Shown one piece after another: positions 1-6,842 of a stretch of 6,842 nucleotides of DNA (positions within the stretch are counted from its first letter, which is position 1; every line of letters starts with the position of its first letter). Below the pieces are notes generated by a model. It had not been told where the DNA came from. It worked only from the letters and a program-made list of their open reading frames with translations, and did not search any database. Both the position numbers and the translations under genes were made by a program. This stretch comes from JBFIHZ01 sp041601535 (lineage in GTDB: Bacteria; Pseudomonadota; Gammaproteobacteria; Xanthomonadales; SZUA-36), in NCBI GenBank assembly GCA_041601535.1, contig JBFIHZ010000226.1, forward strand, positions 1 to 6,842, read 5' to 3'.

Positions 1-3000
1 CACACGCCACCACCCGATGTGGCCTGCCTTTCAGGGTGCGGGCGATCAGGCCGCTCAACACGCGGCCAGGGCCGGCCTCCACGAAAATACGCACGCCGGA
101 CTGGTACATGGCTTCGATCTGTTCGACAAACCGCACCGGCTTGGCCACCTGTTCCGCCAGTTGGGCCCGCACCCCTTCAGCGCTGTGCAGGTAAGGCGCT
201 GCCGCCGCATTCGACCATACCGGAATATGCAGCTCATGGATGTCACAGCCCGCCAGGCGCTCGGCCAGCAGGTCCTGTGCACGGCTGACCACGGGGCTGT
301 GAAAGGCACAGGCCACGGGAATTTTTCTGGCGCTCAGGCCGGCCTCACTGATGCGCTCCAGCGCCAGCGCCACCCCCGCATCAGTACCGGATATGACCAC
401 CTGTGCCGGGGCGTTGTAGTTGGCAATAACCACGCCGTCCAGCTTTTCAATCAGGCCGCGTACTTCATCGGCGCCCGCGCTGACCGCGGCCATGCAGCCC
501 GGCGCATCGCCGGCGGCCTGCATGATGCAGGCAGCACGTGCCTCGCTCAGTTCGATCAGTGTCTGTTCATCGAAAGCCCCCGCACAGCACAGCGCAACCA
601 GCTCACCATAACTGTGCCCGGCAAGGTAGTCGGGCCGCACGCCGAACTGTTCCAGCAGCGCAGCCATGGCCAGGCCCATCATGCCCATCGCCGGCTGGGC
701 ACAACGGGTATCGGTCAGGGCCGCGTTCTGCGCTGCCCGCTCTTCATCACTATAGGCGGTCAAGGGGTAAATACGATCGAGGTATTGCGGGCCGAAATTC
801 AATACACGACGCAAGGTCGGCAGCTGTACAAACAGATCGGCAAACATGTTAAGCCGCTGGCTGCCCTGGCCCGGGAACACAAACGCCAGCTTGCCGCCCT
901 TGACGGCGCGATCAGCGAAATGCACACCCTTGCCCGCATTGCCACTGGCCGCGGCTTCCAGCCGGGCGCGGGCTTCATCCAGTGTCGCCGCCAGCACCGC
1001 CACGTGCACCGGCCCGTCGCCCTCACTGGCCAACGTCCGCGCCAGGTCACGCAGGCGCAGACGGCCCGTTCCGTTCAGCCAGGCACGGGCCTTGGCGACG
1101 CGGGCCATGGCTTCGTCCTTGTCACCGCGGAACAGCAACAGCTCTGCCGGCCATTCGTCGCCGGCCCGCAACGGCGCATTGGCCGCTTCGTGGTTTTCCA
1201 GCACCACGTGGAAATTGGTGCCGCCAAAACCCAGCGCGCTGACCGCGGCCGCGCGATGATCACTCAGCCAGGGACGCGCTTCGTGGCGGAACTCAAACGG
1301 GCTGTCCGCGCGGTTCCAGCCCGGGTTGGGTTGGGTCACATGCAAGGTGGGTGGCCGCACTCCCGTATAAATCGACAATGCCGCCTTGATCAGACCGGCG
1401 ACCCCGGCGGCGCACTTGGTGTGGCCGATCTGGGACTTCACCGAACCCAGCGTGCAGGCGCCTGCCGGCGCGCCCGCCTCCTGGTAGATCTCGGTCAGGG
1501 TGGCCAGCTCGGTACGGTCGCCGACTACCGTGCCGGTACCGTGCGCTTCCACCAGCCCGACATCCGCCGGTGACACGCCGGACTGACGATAGGCACGCCG
1601 CAGGGCCCGCTTCTGTCCGTCTTTGCGGGGTGCCGTCAGGCCCAGGCTGCGGCCATCGCTGGAGCCCGCCACGCCTTTAATTACCGCGTAAATGCGGTCG
1701 CCATCCCGCTCCGCGTCAGCCAGCCGTTTCAGCGCCAGGCAGGCGACGCCTTCACCCAGCACGATGCCGTCGGCGGTGGCATCGAAGGTGCGGCACTGCC
1801 CGGTCGGCGAAAGCGCGTGCACGCTGGAAAACAGCAGATAATCGTAAATCGTATTGTGAAAATCGGTACCGCCGCACAGCACGAAGTCACTGCTGCCGCG
1901 CGTTAATTCTTTAACCGCGGCATCCACCGCGGCCAGCGACGAGGCACAGGCTGCGTCCACCGTGTAATTGACCCCGCCGAAATCCAGCCGGTTGGCAATG
2001 CGGCCGGCAATCACGTTGGCCAGCACACCGGGGAAGCTGTCTTCGGTCAGTGACGGCAGCACCGCGTCCAGCTCGGCCGGCAGTTCACCCACATACTGGC
2101 GGAACAATGCCCGGAAGCCGTAAGCGCCGGACATGTCGGCGCCGGCTTCGGCACCAAAGATCACCGAGGCACGCTCGCGGTCGAACAACTGTTCGTCCAC
2201 CATCGCGTCCGCCAGGGCGCGGCCTGCCACCTCCAGGCTGAGCAATTGCACCGGCTCGATGGCGGCCAGGGAATTGGGCGGTATGCCCCATTTCAGCGGA
2301 TCGAAATCGACGGTGGGCAGGAAGCCACCCCATTTGGACGGCGTGCGGTCGCCGGCGTTCTCGCCGACCGCAGCCGGGTCATAATAAATTTCCGGGTTCC
2401 AGCGCTGCGGCGACACCTCGGTGATCAGGTTGCGCGCCGCCAGGATATTCGCCCAGAAGCCAGCAAGGTCTTCCGCGCCCGGGAAAATGCTGGCCATGCC
2501 AACAATGGCCACGTCCACCGGCTCGGGCTCGGGTTCCGCGCCTGTGCCAGCCGCAGCAGCCTCGGGACTCAATGCGCGCAGCCGCTCGCTGCCGCCCTCA
2601 ATGACATCCGCATGCAGTTCCGCGATGCTGCAGGTCTGATTGCGCAGCGCCGCCACCTGGCCGATCATGAACATGCCTTCGGCGGCCTGGGTGGCTTCAT
2701 CCACATCCACCAGCCTGTCCTTATCCCGGCGCAAGCCCTTGGAAGCGATACGCAAGCGGCCCAGGTTCAATGCTTCGAGCTGCAACCAGGCCTGATCCTG
2801 CGGTACACCGCTGGCCGCCAGTTCGGCCCGTTGCTGCTCAAAGGTACGTACGTATTCCGAGTCCACGCAACGCGTGGCATGGCCGGGGGATGTTTCCAGC
2901 AACACGGTATGCTGGCAGTCGATGGCAGCCCGCTGGAAGCCCGGTTTTATCGCGCCACTTTGCGTCGCCTCGTGAGTCAGCAGGTAAGCGGTGCCCATCA

Positions 3001-4549
3001 GGGCGCCTATTTGCGCGCCGCGCGCTGCCAGCGGGGCGGCCATCGCGGCCACCATGGCGGCAGAGCGGGCATCGTGAATGCCACCGGCAAACAACACCTG
3101 CACTTCTGCCAGTTTGTCGAACTGGAGCAGCCGTTCAATCTGCGCCTCCCACAGCGCAAAACTCGAGCGCGGCCCAACATGTCCGCCGCATTCGCGGCCT
3201 TCGAACACAAAGCGCCGTGCGCCTTCTTTCAAAAACATTTCCAGCAGCCGCGGCGATGGCACGTGCAGGAAAGTGACAATCCCTTCGGACTCCAGTGGCC
3301 GCGATTGCGACGGCCGGCCACCGGCGATCAGCGCGAAAGGCGGCTTGAACCGACGTATGGCCTCAAGCTGTTCCTCCCGGAGCTCCGCGGGTACAAAACC
3401 CAGAATGCCAACGCCCCAGGGGCGGTCGCCAAGCTGGGCGGAGGTTTCCTGCAGCAACTCTTCGATTTGCGGCCCGCGCATCAACGACAGGGCGATAAAC
3501 GGCAGCGCACCCGCTGCCGCCACCGACCCGGCAAACGCGGCGCGGTCGCTGACGCGGGTCATCGGGCCCTGGGCCAGTGGATAATCGGTGCCAAAAGAAC
3601 GCGCCAGCGGTCCGCAGCGCGCCATGGGGTCGATGGCCGCAGCCAGCCGCAATTGCTCCGACATGGACTGCTCGAAAGCGCGAATCACCCCGGCCGTGGT
3701 CCTGAAACGCTGCGCCAGACTGCCGGCAAACGCCGCAGCCTGGCCCATCGGAACCAGGTTATCCTGCAGGCTCGCGGAACCCAGCAATTCGGCTACGTCA
3801 TCGACGGTGTAATCGTTCTCGTGCCCCGCCACCGGCAAATCAGGTCGCGTGTATACCCGGTGACCATGCACCACGACGGTGTCATTGCCATCAAAATGAT
3901 CTACCGCACGGGCAATCTGTGTATCCAGCTGCGATTCGCGGACCCGTGATAACTGCTCATCGATATACACACCCGCCGCGCCGGCAGCCATACAGGCAGC
4001 CGCAGTATGCCGGCCAATGCCGCCCTGCACCCAGACGGGCACACCCAAATCGGCATCCATCAAACGCTGGATAAGTACGAAAGCCGTTTCTTCACCAATG
4101 CGCCCACCCGCCTCATGGCCCTTGGCGATCAGGCCTGCGGCGCCAGCCGCCACCGCCTTGCGCGCTTCATCCAGAGAGGTGACCTGCACCAGCATCTGGC
4201 GGGGCGACCACACCGCGATGTTCAGGCCAAACTCGACCACAACGCAAGTCACGCGGGCAGGCAACGCCTCCGCGCTGATCAGGCCGGAGCGTGACAGGCG
4301 CACCGCAAACTCGCCGTCCACCAATTTGCTGGTACGGAGCAGTGCCGCCCGGGCGGCTTCGGCTTCCCGGCCAAGATCAAGTACGGCCAGCGCGCGGGTA
4401 CGGGCGATGGCCGCAACCAGCGCCGGATCGGGACGGTCAAAGGGACAACTGGCGATGATCGTCCGCATCAGATTGGGAAATACATGATCAGGCAACGCGA
4501 TTCCTGCCGCGTCCGCGCAATACGCGACCCCCGGCACCCTGTGCAGCAT
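1..4549 (-). CDS. Type I polyketide/PUFA-like synthase, NPD-NPD-KS-AT, C-terminus cut by window edge
   Basis: I translated all 1,516 codons and found no stop. The gene continues past the left edge. Domains in order: a first nitronate-monooxygenase-like TIM barrel (about residues 28-215; GHEAGGR at 144-150, QGGIG at 175-179); a helical connector; a second barrel (about 317-580; AQGPM near 326, GRECGGH at 451-457, AGGI at 488-491, GALMGTAYL at 515-523); a linker ending in an Ala/Glu/Pro-rich stretch (about 655-677); a ketosynthase (about 678-1118; VDAACASSL with Cys868, EAHGTGT with His1003, KSQIGHTK with His1043, GFGGTNFH near 1107-1114); and an acyltransferase (about 1220-1500; FPGQGSQ at 1225-1231, GHSYGE with Ser1313, CAFHS with His1417). 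In this family KS does decarboxylative condensation, AT loads extender units and PfaD-type barrels act as FMN enoyl reductases. CAFH resembles the malonyl-type HAFH motif. No carrier protein or ketoreductase is visible. ATG at 4549 is the first possible ATG after an in-frame TGA at 4568-4570, but it lacks a Shine-Dalgarno. Met28 (4468), just before the first barrel, is a real alternative. The lipid or polyketide product is inferred, not known. Confidence 0.94.
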   Translation of the reverse strand, partial: MLHRVPGVAYCADAAGIALPDHVFPNLMRTIIASCPFDRPDPALVAAIARTRALAVLDLGREAEAARAALLRTSKLVDGEFAVRLSRSGLISAEALPARVTCVVVEFGLNIAVWSPRQMLVQVTSLDEARKAVAAGAAGLIAKGHEAGGRIGEETAFVLIQRLMDADLGVPVWVQGGIGRHTAAACMAAGAAGVYIDEQLSRVRESQLDTQIARAVDHFDGNDTVVVHGHRVYTRPDLPVAGHENDYTVDDVAELLGSASLQDNLVPMGQAAAFAGSLAQRFRTTAGVIRAFEQSMSEQLRLAAAIDPMARCGPLARSFGTDYPLAQGPMTRVSDRAAFAGSVAAAGALPFIALSLMRGPQIEELLQETSAQLGDRPWGVGILGFVPAELREEQLEAIRRFKPPFALIAGGRPSQSRPLESEGIVTFLHVPSPRLLEMFLKEGARRFVFEGRECGGHVGPRSSFALWEAQIERLLQFDKLAEVQVLFAGGIHDARSAAMVAAMAAPLAARGAQIGALMGTAYLLTHEATQSGAIKPGFQRAAIDCQHTVLLETSPGHATRCVDSEYVRTFEQQRAELAASGVPQDQAWLQLEALNLGRLRIASKGLRRDKDRLVDVDEATQAAEGMFMIGQVAALRNQTCSIAELHADVIEGGSERLRALSPEAAAAGTGAEPEPEPVDVAIVGMASIFPGAEDLAGFWANILAARNLITEVSPQRWNPEIYYDPAAVGENAGDRTPSKWGGFLPTVDFDPLKWGIPPNSLAAIEPVQLLSLEVAGRALADAMVDEQLFDRERASVIFGAEAGADMSGAYGFRALFRQYVGELPAELDAVLPSLTEDSFPGVLANVIAGRIANRLDFGGVNYTVDAACASSLAAVDAAVKELTRGSSDFVLCGGTDFHNTIYDYLLFSSVHALSPTGQCRTFDATADGIVLGEGVACLALKRLADAERDGDRIYAVIKGVAGSSDGRSLGLTAPRKDGQKRALRRAYRQSGVSPADVGLVEAHGTGTVVGDRTELATLTEIYQEAGAPAGACTLGSVKSQIGHTKCAAGVAGLIKAALSIYTGVRPPTLHVTQPNPGWNRADSPFEFRHEARPWLSDHRAAAVSALGFGGTNFHVVLENHEAANAPLRAGDEWPAELLLFRGDKDEAMARVAKARAWLNGTGRLRLRDLARTLASEGDGPVHVAVLAATLDEARARLEAAASGNAGKGVHFADRAVKGGKLAFVFPGQGSQRLNMFADLFVQLPTLRRVLNFGPQYLDRIYPLTAYSDEERAAQNAALTDTRCAQPAMGMMGLAMAALLEQFGVRPDYLAGHSYGELVALCCAGAFDEQTLIELSEARAACIMQAAGDAPGCMAAVSAGADEVRGLIEKLDGVVIANYNAPAQVVISGTDAGVALALERISEAGLSARKIPVACAFHSPVVSRAQDLLAERLAGCDIHELHIPVWSNAAAAPYLHSAEGVRAQLAEQVAKPVRFVEQIEAMYQSGVRIFVEAGPGRVLSGLIARTLKGRPHRVVAC

Positions 4550-4593
4550 GAATATTTCGAGTATAAATCATGCCCCTGCTGCTGTTCGACCAT
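4468..4593 (-). other. Possible 41-codon leader reading frame overlapping the synthase start
   Basis: ATG at 4593 follows a run of seven G (4605-4599) with a five-base spacer (TAGAA). G-runs can pair with the anti-Shine-Dalgarno through a G-U wobble, and this is the best ribosome-binding candidate in the gap. The frame encodes 41 residues (start MVEQQQGHDLYSKYS) and ends in TGA at 4470-4468, which overlaps the ATG of synthase Met28 as TGATG. The later part (Cys- and Arg-rich) does not look like ordinary protein. Three readings are open: a real coupled leader, the original synthase start separated by a frameshift, or chance. I do not claim a protein product. Confidence 0.2.
4560..4565 (-). promoter_or_regulatory. 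Candidate -10 element (TATACT) before the synthase
   Basis: TATACT on the minus strand matches the sigma-70 TATAAT consensus at five of six bases and lies 10 bases before the ATG at 4549. It sits in the most AT-rich part of an otherwise GC-rich window. With a 17- or 18-base spacer the -35 position reads CGAACA or TCGAAC, only three of six matches. If real, transcription would begin a few bases before the ATG, giving an almost leaderless mRNA, which would fit the missing Shine-Dalgarno. The match is weak and could be chance. Confidence 0.2.
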
Positions 4594-4623
4594 TTCTACC
4601 CCCCCAGGAAGTTGTTAAACCTA

Positions 4624-5823
4624 TTATAGACCGCGCAGCGCCGTCGCCACCGGTTGACGGGCTGCGTGGATTGCCGGCAACAGCCCGCCAATCAATCCGA
4701 TGAGTGTTGCGAACACAACTCCGCGCATCAGCAATGGAAAATTCACATCAAAAGCAAACGTCACCTGACTGAAACTGCCCCAGTTAATGGTGGCGGCGCG
4801 AAAGCCATCAAACGCCAGCCAGGCCAGCCCCGCACCAATGCCGGCACCGGCAAGTGCCAGCAGCAGCGATTCAAACATGACCGAAAAAACCACCGGACCC
4901 GAGCTGAACCCCAGTGCCCGCAGCGTGGCGATCTCCCGCTTGCGTGCCGCCACCGCTGTGTACATGGTGTTCAGCGCGCCAAAAATTGCGCCCAGCCCCA
5001 TGACGATGGCGATGGCGGTGCCTATGCCGGTGATGACACCGTACAGTGTCGATGACTGGGCAATGTAGTACTCGGCTTCCTGTACCGGCTTGACGTTCAG
5101 CCGCGGGTCGGTGGTCAGTGCGTCCTTGAACTGCCTGAACTCGCTGCCCGACTCCAGCTTGGCCGTCACCGACTGATAGGAATTGCCCCGCCGGTAGGCC
5201 TGCTGCAACACGCTGGCATCCACCCAGATTTCGGATTCAGCAAGGCCTCCGCCGGCTTCAAATATCCCCACCACCGGCCATTCCTCGCGATTTACCGTGA
5301 TGGATGAACCCAGCTCCAGCCCGGCGAATTCAGCGACGGCGCCCACACCTACAATCACTTCGTTCAGACCACGCTCGAAGCGCCGGCCGCGCACCATGGA
5401 AAAGCGGTCGCGCACATCAAAAGCCGCCGGGGTCACGCCCCGCAAGGGCACATTAGCGTCTGTACCGGTTGATTTCTTTGGCAGGTTGATCACCACGAAC
5501 AGCTCGGCTGATGCCATCGCACCCTTGTCGTTGCGTGCAATGCCAGGTGCCTCGCTGATCAGTCGCACCGTATCACCGTTCAGCCCGCTCATCATCTCGG
5601 TGGTGGCACCGTTGCGCAGCACAATCACATTGTCGGGTGAGGCTGACTGCTCCATGGTGCGCAGAATGCCTTCGGCAATGGACAATACCCCGACCATTAC
5701 CGCGACCACGCCGGCAATGCCCACCACCGCGGTAAGGGAAGAGCCCAGGCGGCGCGGCAGGCTGCGTACGCTGAACGCCGATACGGCGACCACCTGCGAC
5801 AGACTGTTGATGATCGCCCTCAT
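4624..5823 (-). CDS. ABC transporter permease, FtsX/MacB family, complete
   Basis: This is a complete 399-residue inner-membrane permease ending in TAA. It has the MacB/LolC/FtsX layout: one N-terminal membrane helix (about 29-51), a large periplasmic MacB-type core domain (about 52-255), then three C-terminal helices (about 261-290, 310-338 and 364-385). The cytoplasmic loop after the second helix carries RKREIATLRALGF (294-306), the FtsX-domain segment expected to contact the ATPase. The periplasmic part includes VVGIFEAGGG and ESEIW around 184-200, which I recognise from stand-alone FtsX permeases of tripartite exporters. There is no Walker A or B motif, so the ATPase is a separate protein and is not in this window. 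The start ATG overlaps the stop of the preceding permease as ATGA, so translation is probably coupled. The two proteins probably form a heterodimer. The family moves lipoproteins, lipids, peptides or macrolides from membrane or periplasm outward. The substrate here is unknown, but the synthase downstream makes its product a candidate. Confidence 0.95.
   Translation of the reverse strand: MRAIINSLSQVVAVSAFSVRSLPRRLGSSLTAVVGIAGVVAVMVGVLSIAEGILRTMEQSASPDNVIVLRNGATTEMMSGLNGDTVRLISEAPGIARNDKGAMASAELFVVINLPKKSTGTDANVPLRGVTPAAFDVRDRFSMVRGRRFERGLNEVIVGVGAVAEFAGLELGSSITVNREEWPVVGIFEAGGGLAESEIWVDASVLQQAYRRGNSYQSVTAKLESGSEFRQFKDALTTDPRLNVKPVQEAEYYIAQSSTLYGVITGIGTAIAIVMGLGAIFGALNTMYTAVAARKREIATLRALGFSSGPVVFSVMFESLLLALAGAGIGAGLAWLAFDGFRAATINWGSFSQVTFAFDVNFPLLMRGVVFATLIGLIGGLLPAIHAARQPVATALRGL
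5820..5823 (-). other. ATGA stop-start overlap between the two permease genes
   Basis: Read on the minus strand, bases 5823-5820 are ATGA. The ATG starts the downstream permease and the TGA ends the upstream one. I see no convincing Shine-Dalgarno just upstream (CGACGCGTTGCGCCG precedes the ATG), so termination-reinitiation coupling is the likely way the second permease is translated. This supports co-expression and roughly equal amounts of the two subunits. Confidence 0.9.
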
Positions 5824-6842
5824 CGGCGCAACGCGTCGGCGATTCGCAGGCGGCGCGCCTGCAAGGCGGGGAAAATGCCGGCGGCAAAGGCCAGCGCGGT
5901 TATCAGCGCCAGCCCCAGCACCATGGCCCCGTGGGGCACATAGAAACCCGGCAGCGCCCCGTTTGACGGATCCCCCATGGACACCAGTATCCAGGCCAGG
6001 GCCAGCCCCAGACCGCCGCCGATCAGGGTCAGCACGAAGGATTCGGCCAGCACGAAGCCCAGCACCGCACGGTCAGTGAAGCCAATCGCCTTGAGCACGG
6101 CGTATTCATTGGTGCGCTCGCGCACGTTATGCGCCATGGTGTTGCCGGCCACCAGCAAAATGGTAAAAAACACCGCCGACACAATAGCCGTCATAATCAG
6201 TCCTACATTTCCAATCTGGTTAGCGAAGCCCTGGGCGAACGCACCTTCCGGCTCGGTCTTGGTTTCAACCGGCGAATTGGCGAAACGCTGGTCTATTGCC
6301 TGGGCAATTTCTGCCGCCCGGTCCGGATCGGCGATACGCACCGTGTACCAGCCCACCTGGCCGGTACCCCATTGTCTCGATTCATCGAAAAAGTCGTAGC
6401 GGAAAAACATCTGGGAGTCGTCCACGCCCTTTTCCGCGGCCCGGTAAATGCCGACGATGTCGAATTCCCACACATCGCTGCCATTCTTGTTCTTCCACAG
6501 GGAGGACTGAATCGGTATGCGGTCACCGATCTGCCAGCCGAAGCGGTCCGCCAGGCTGCGGCCGACAATGGCCCCGCTGCGGGTTGCCAGCCAGCGGCGC
6601 ACTTCGTCCTCGCTGAGCAGCAGCTCCGGGTACATGGCCAGGTATTCCTCGGGTTTCACCGGGATCTGCGCGAAAAAATTCGCCGGCTTCTGATAGACAC
6701 CGCCAAACCAGGTCTGGTGCGTCGCATCCGCCACGCCATCTACCTGCTCGATTTCCCGTTCCATGGTCTGGGTCAGCAGCTGGATAATGGAAACCCGGTG
6801 GCGCACCACCAGCCGGTCCAGCCCGGCCACTTCGATACCCTG
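5820..6842 (-). CDS. ABC transporter permease, FtsX/MacB family, N-terminus cut by window edge
   Basis: The reading frame is open to the right edge, so the true start lies outside. 340 residues are present. Relatives usually begin with about 40-60 residues holding the first membrane helix, and that part is missing here. A GTG at 6830 could be mistaken for a start, but coding sequence (GIEVAGLDRLVV) runs through it. From the visible end: a periplasmic MacB-type core domain (about 1-205, with AIVGRSLADRFGWQIGD near 91-107 and FDIVGIY near 127-133), then three membrane helices (about 213-236, 257-287 and 305-328). The cytoplasmic segment RERTNEYAVLKAIGF (241-255) is the usual FtsX coupling region. 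The C-terminus ARRLRIADALRR is basic, as is common in this family. There is no ATPase domain. It shares the FtsX layout with the following permease, but the two periplasmic domains look different in sequence, which suggests a heterodimer rather than a recent duplication. An ATPase and a membrane-fusion protein gene would be expected just beyond 6842. Confidence 0.93.
   Translation of the reverse strand, partial: QGIEVAGLDRLVVRHRVSIIQLLTQTMEREIEQVDGVADATHQTWFGGVYQKPANFFAQIPVKPEEYLAMYPELLLSEDEVRRWLATRSGAIVGRSLADRFGWQIGDRIPIQSSLWKNKNGSDVWEFDIVGIYRAAEKGVDDSQMFFRYDFFDESRQWGTGQVGWYTVRIADPDRAAEIAQAIDQRFANSPVETKTEPEGAFAQGFANQIGNVGLIMTAIVSAVFFTILLVAGNTMAHNVRERTNEYAVLKAIGFTDRAVLGFVLAESFVLTLIGGGLGLALAWILVSMGDPSNGALPGFYVPHGAMVLGLALITALAFAAGIFPALQARRLRIADALRR

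Noticed and set aside
17..1573. A 518-codon plus-strand open frame
   Set aside because: It lies wholly opposite the KS and AT coding sequence, whose catalytic motifs are intact on the minus strand. Its translation is rich in Arg, Gln, Gly and His, with no domain I recognise, as expected for the antisense of a GC-rich gene.
2246..3949. A 567-codon plus-strand open frame
   Set aside because: It mirrors the second barrel and the start of the KS. It shows no recognisable motif or ribosome-binding site and has antisense-like composition.
1..4549. Naming the synthase pfaA, pfaD or hglE
   Set aside because: The tandem barrel-KS-AT order does not match the standard architecture of any of these, and the C-terminus is unseen, so a gene symbol would be misleading.
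4550..4623. Rho-independent terminator between the second permease and the synthase
   Set aside because: I find no GC-rich stem followed by a T-run on the minus strand in the gap. The seven-G run has no matching C-run nearby.
5297..6079. A 260-codon plus-strand open frame across the permease junction
   Set aside because: It covers the ends of two clearly real minus-strand permeases and their ATGA overlap. Its Thr/Pro/Arg-rich translation has no domain features.
4624..6842. Assignment as MacB itself
   Set aside because: MacB has an N-terminal ATPase domain fused to the permease. The complete permease here begins directly with its first membrane helix and has no Walker motifs.

Overview
The window is a compact stretch of bacterial chromosome with every real gene on the minus strand. 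It is GC-rich, with GC-heavy third codon positions and ordinary bacterial spacing, which suggests a GC-rich proteobacterium. Neither the species nor the class can be fixed from this sequence. There is no tRNA, rRNA, CRISPR array, insertion sequence or other mobile-element signature.

Transcription order runs from the right edge to the left. (1) 5820-6842 is the C-terminal part of an FtsX/MacB-type ABC transporter permease whose start lies beyond the right edge. (2) 4624-5823 is a second, complete FtsX/MacB-type permease of 399 residues. Its ATG overlaps the TGA of the first permease (ATGA). (3) A 74-bp gap follows at 4550-4623. (4) 1-4549 is a very long reading frame, open for 1,516 codons and running off the left edge. 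It encodes a multidomain type I polyketide/fatty-acid synthase.

The synthase begins with two consecutive TIM-barrel domains of the nitronate monooxygenase (2-nitropropane dioxygenase, PfaD-like) family. A short Ala/Glu/Pro-rich linker, a complete ketosynthase (Cys868, His1003, His1043) and a complete acyltransferase (Ser1313, His1417) follow. The ketosynthase resembles the iterative lipid-synthase type (PUFA synthase PfaA and heterocyst glycolipid synthases) more than modular antibiotic PKS. The acyltransferase motif fits malonyl-CoA. Any carrier protein, ketoreductase or dehydratase would lie beyond the left edge.

My reading, which is inference, is that this is part of a secondary-lipid or polyketide locus. 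An iterative synthase with its own fused FMN enoyl-reductase-like module would make a reduced acyl or polyketide chain. The neighbouring ABC exporter, whose ATPase and any membrane-fusion protein are outside the window, would move that product or a derivative out of the inner membrane. The points most worth a second look are the tandem barrel fusion, with an active-site-like His only in the second barrel, the pairing of synthase and exporter, and the unclear translation start of the synthase.
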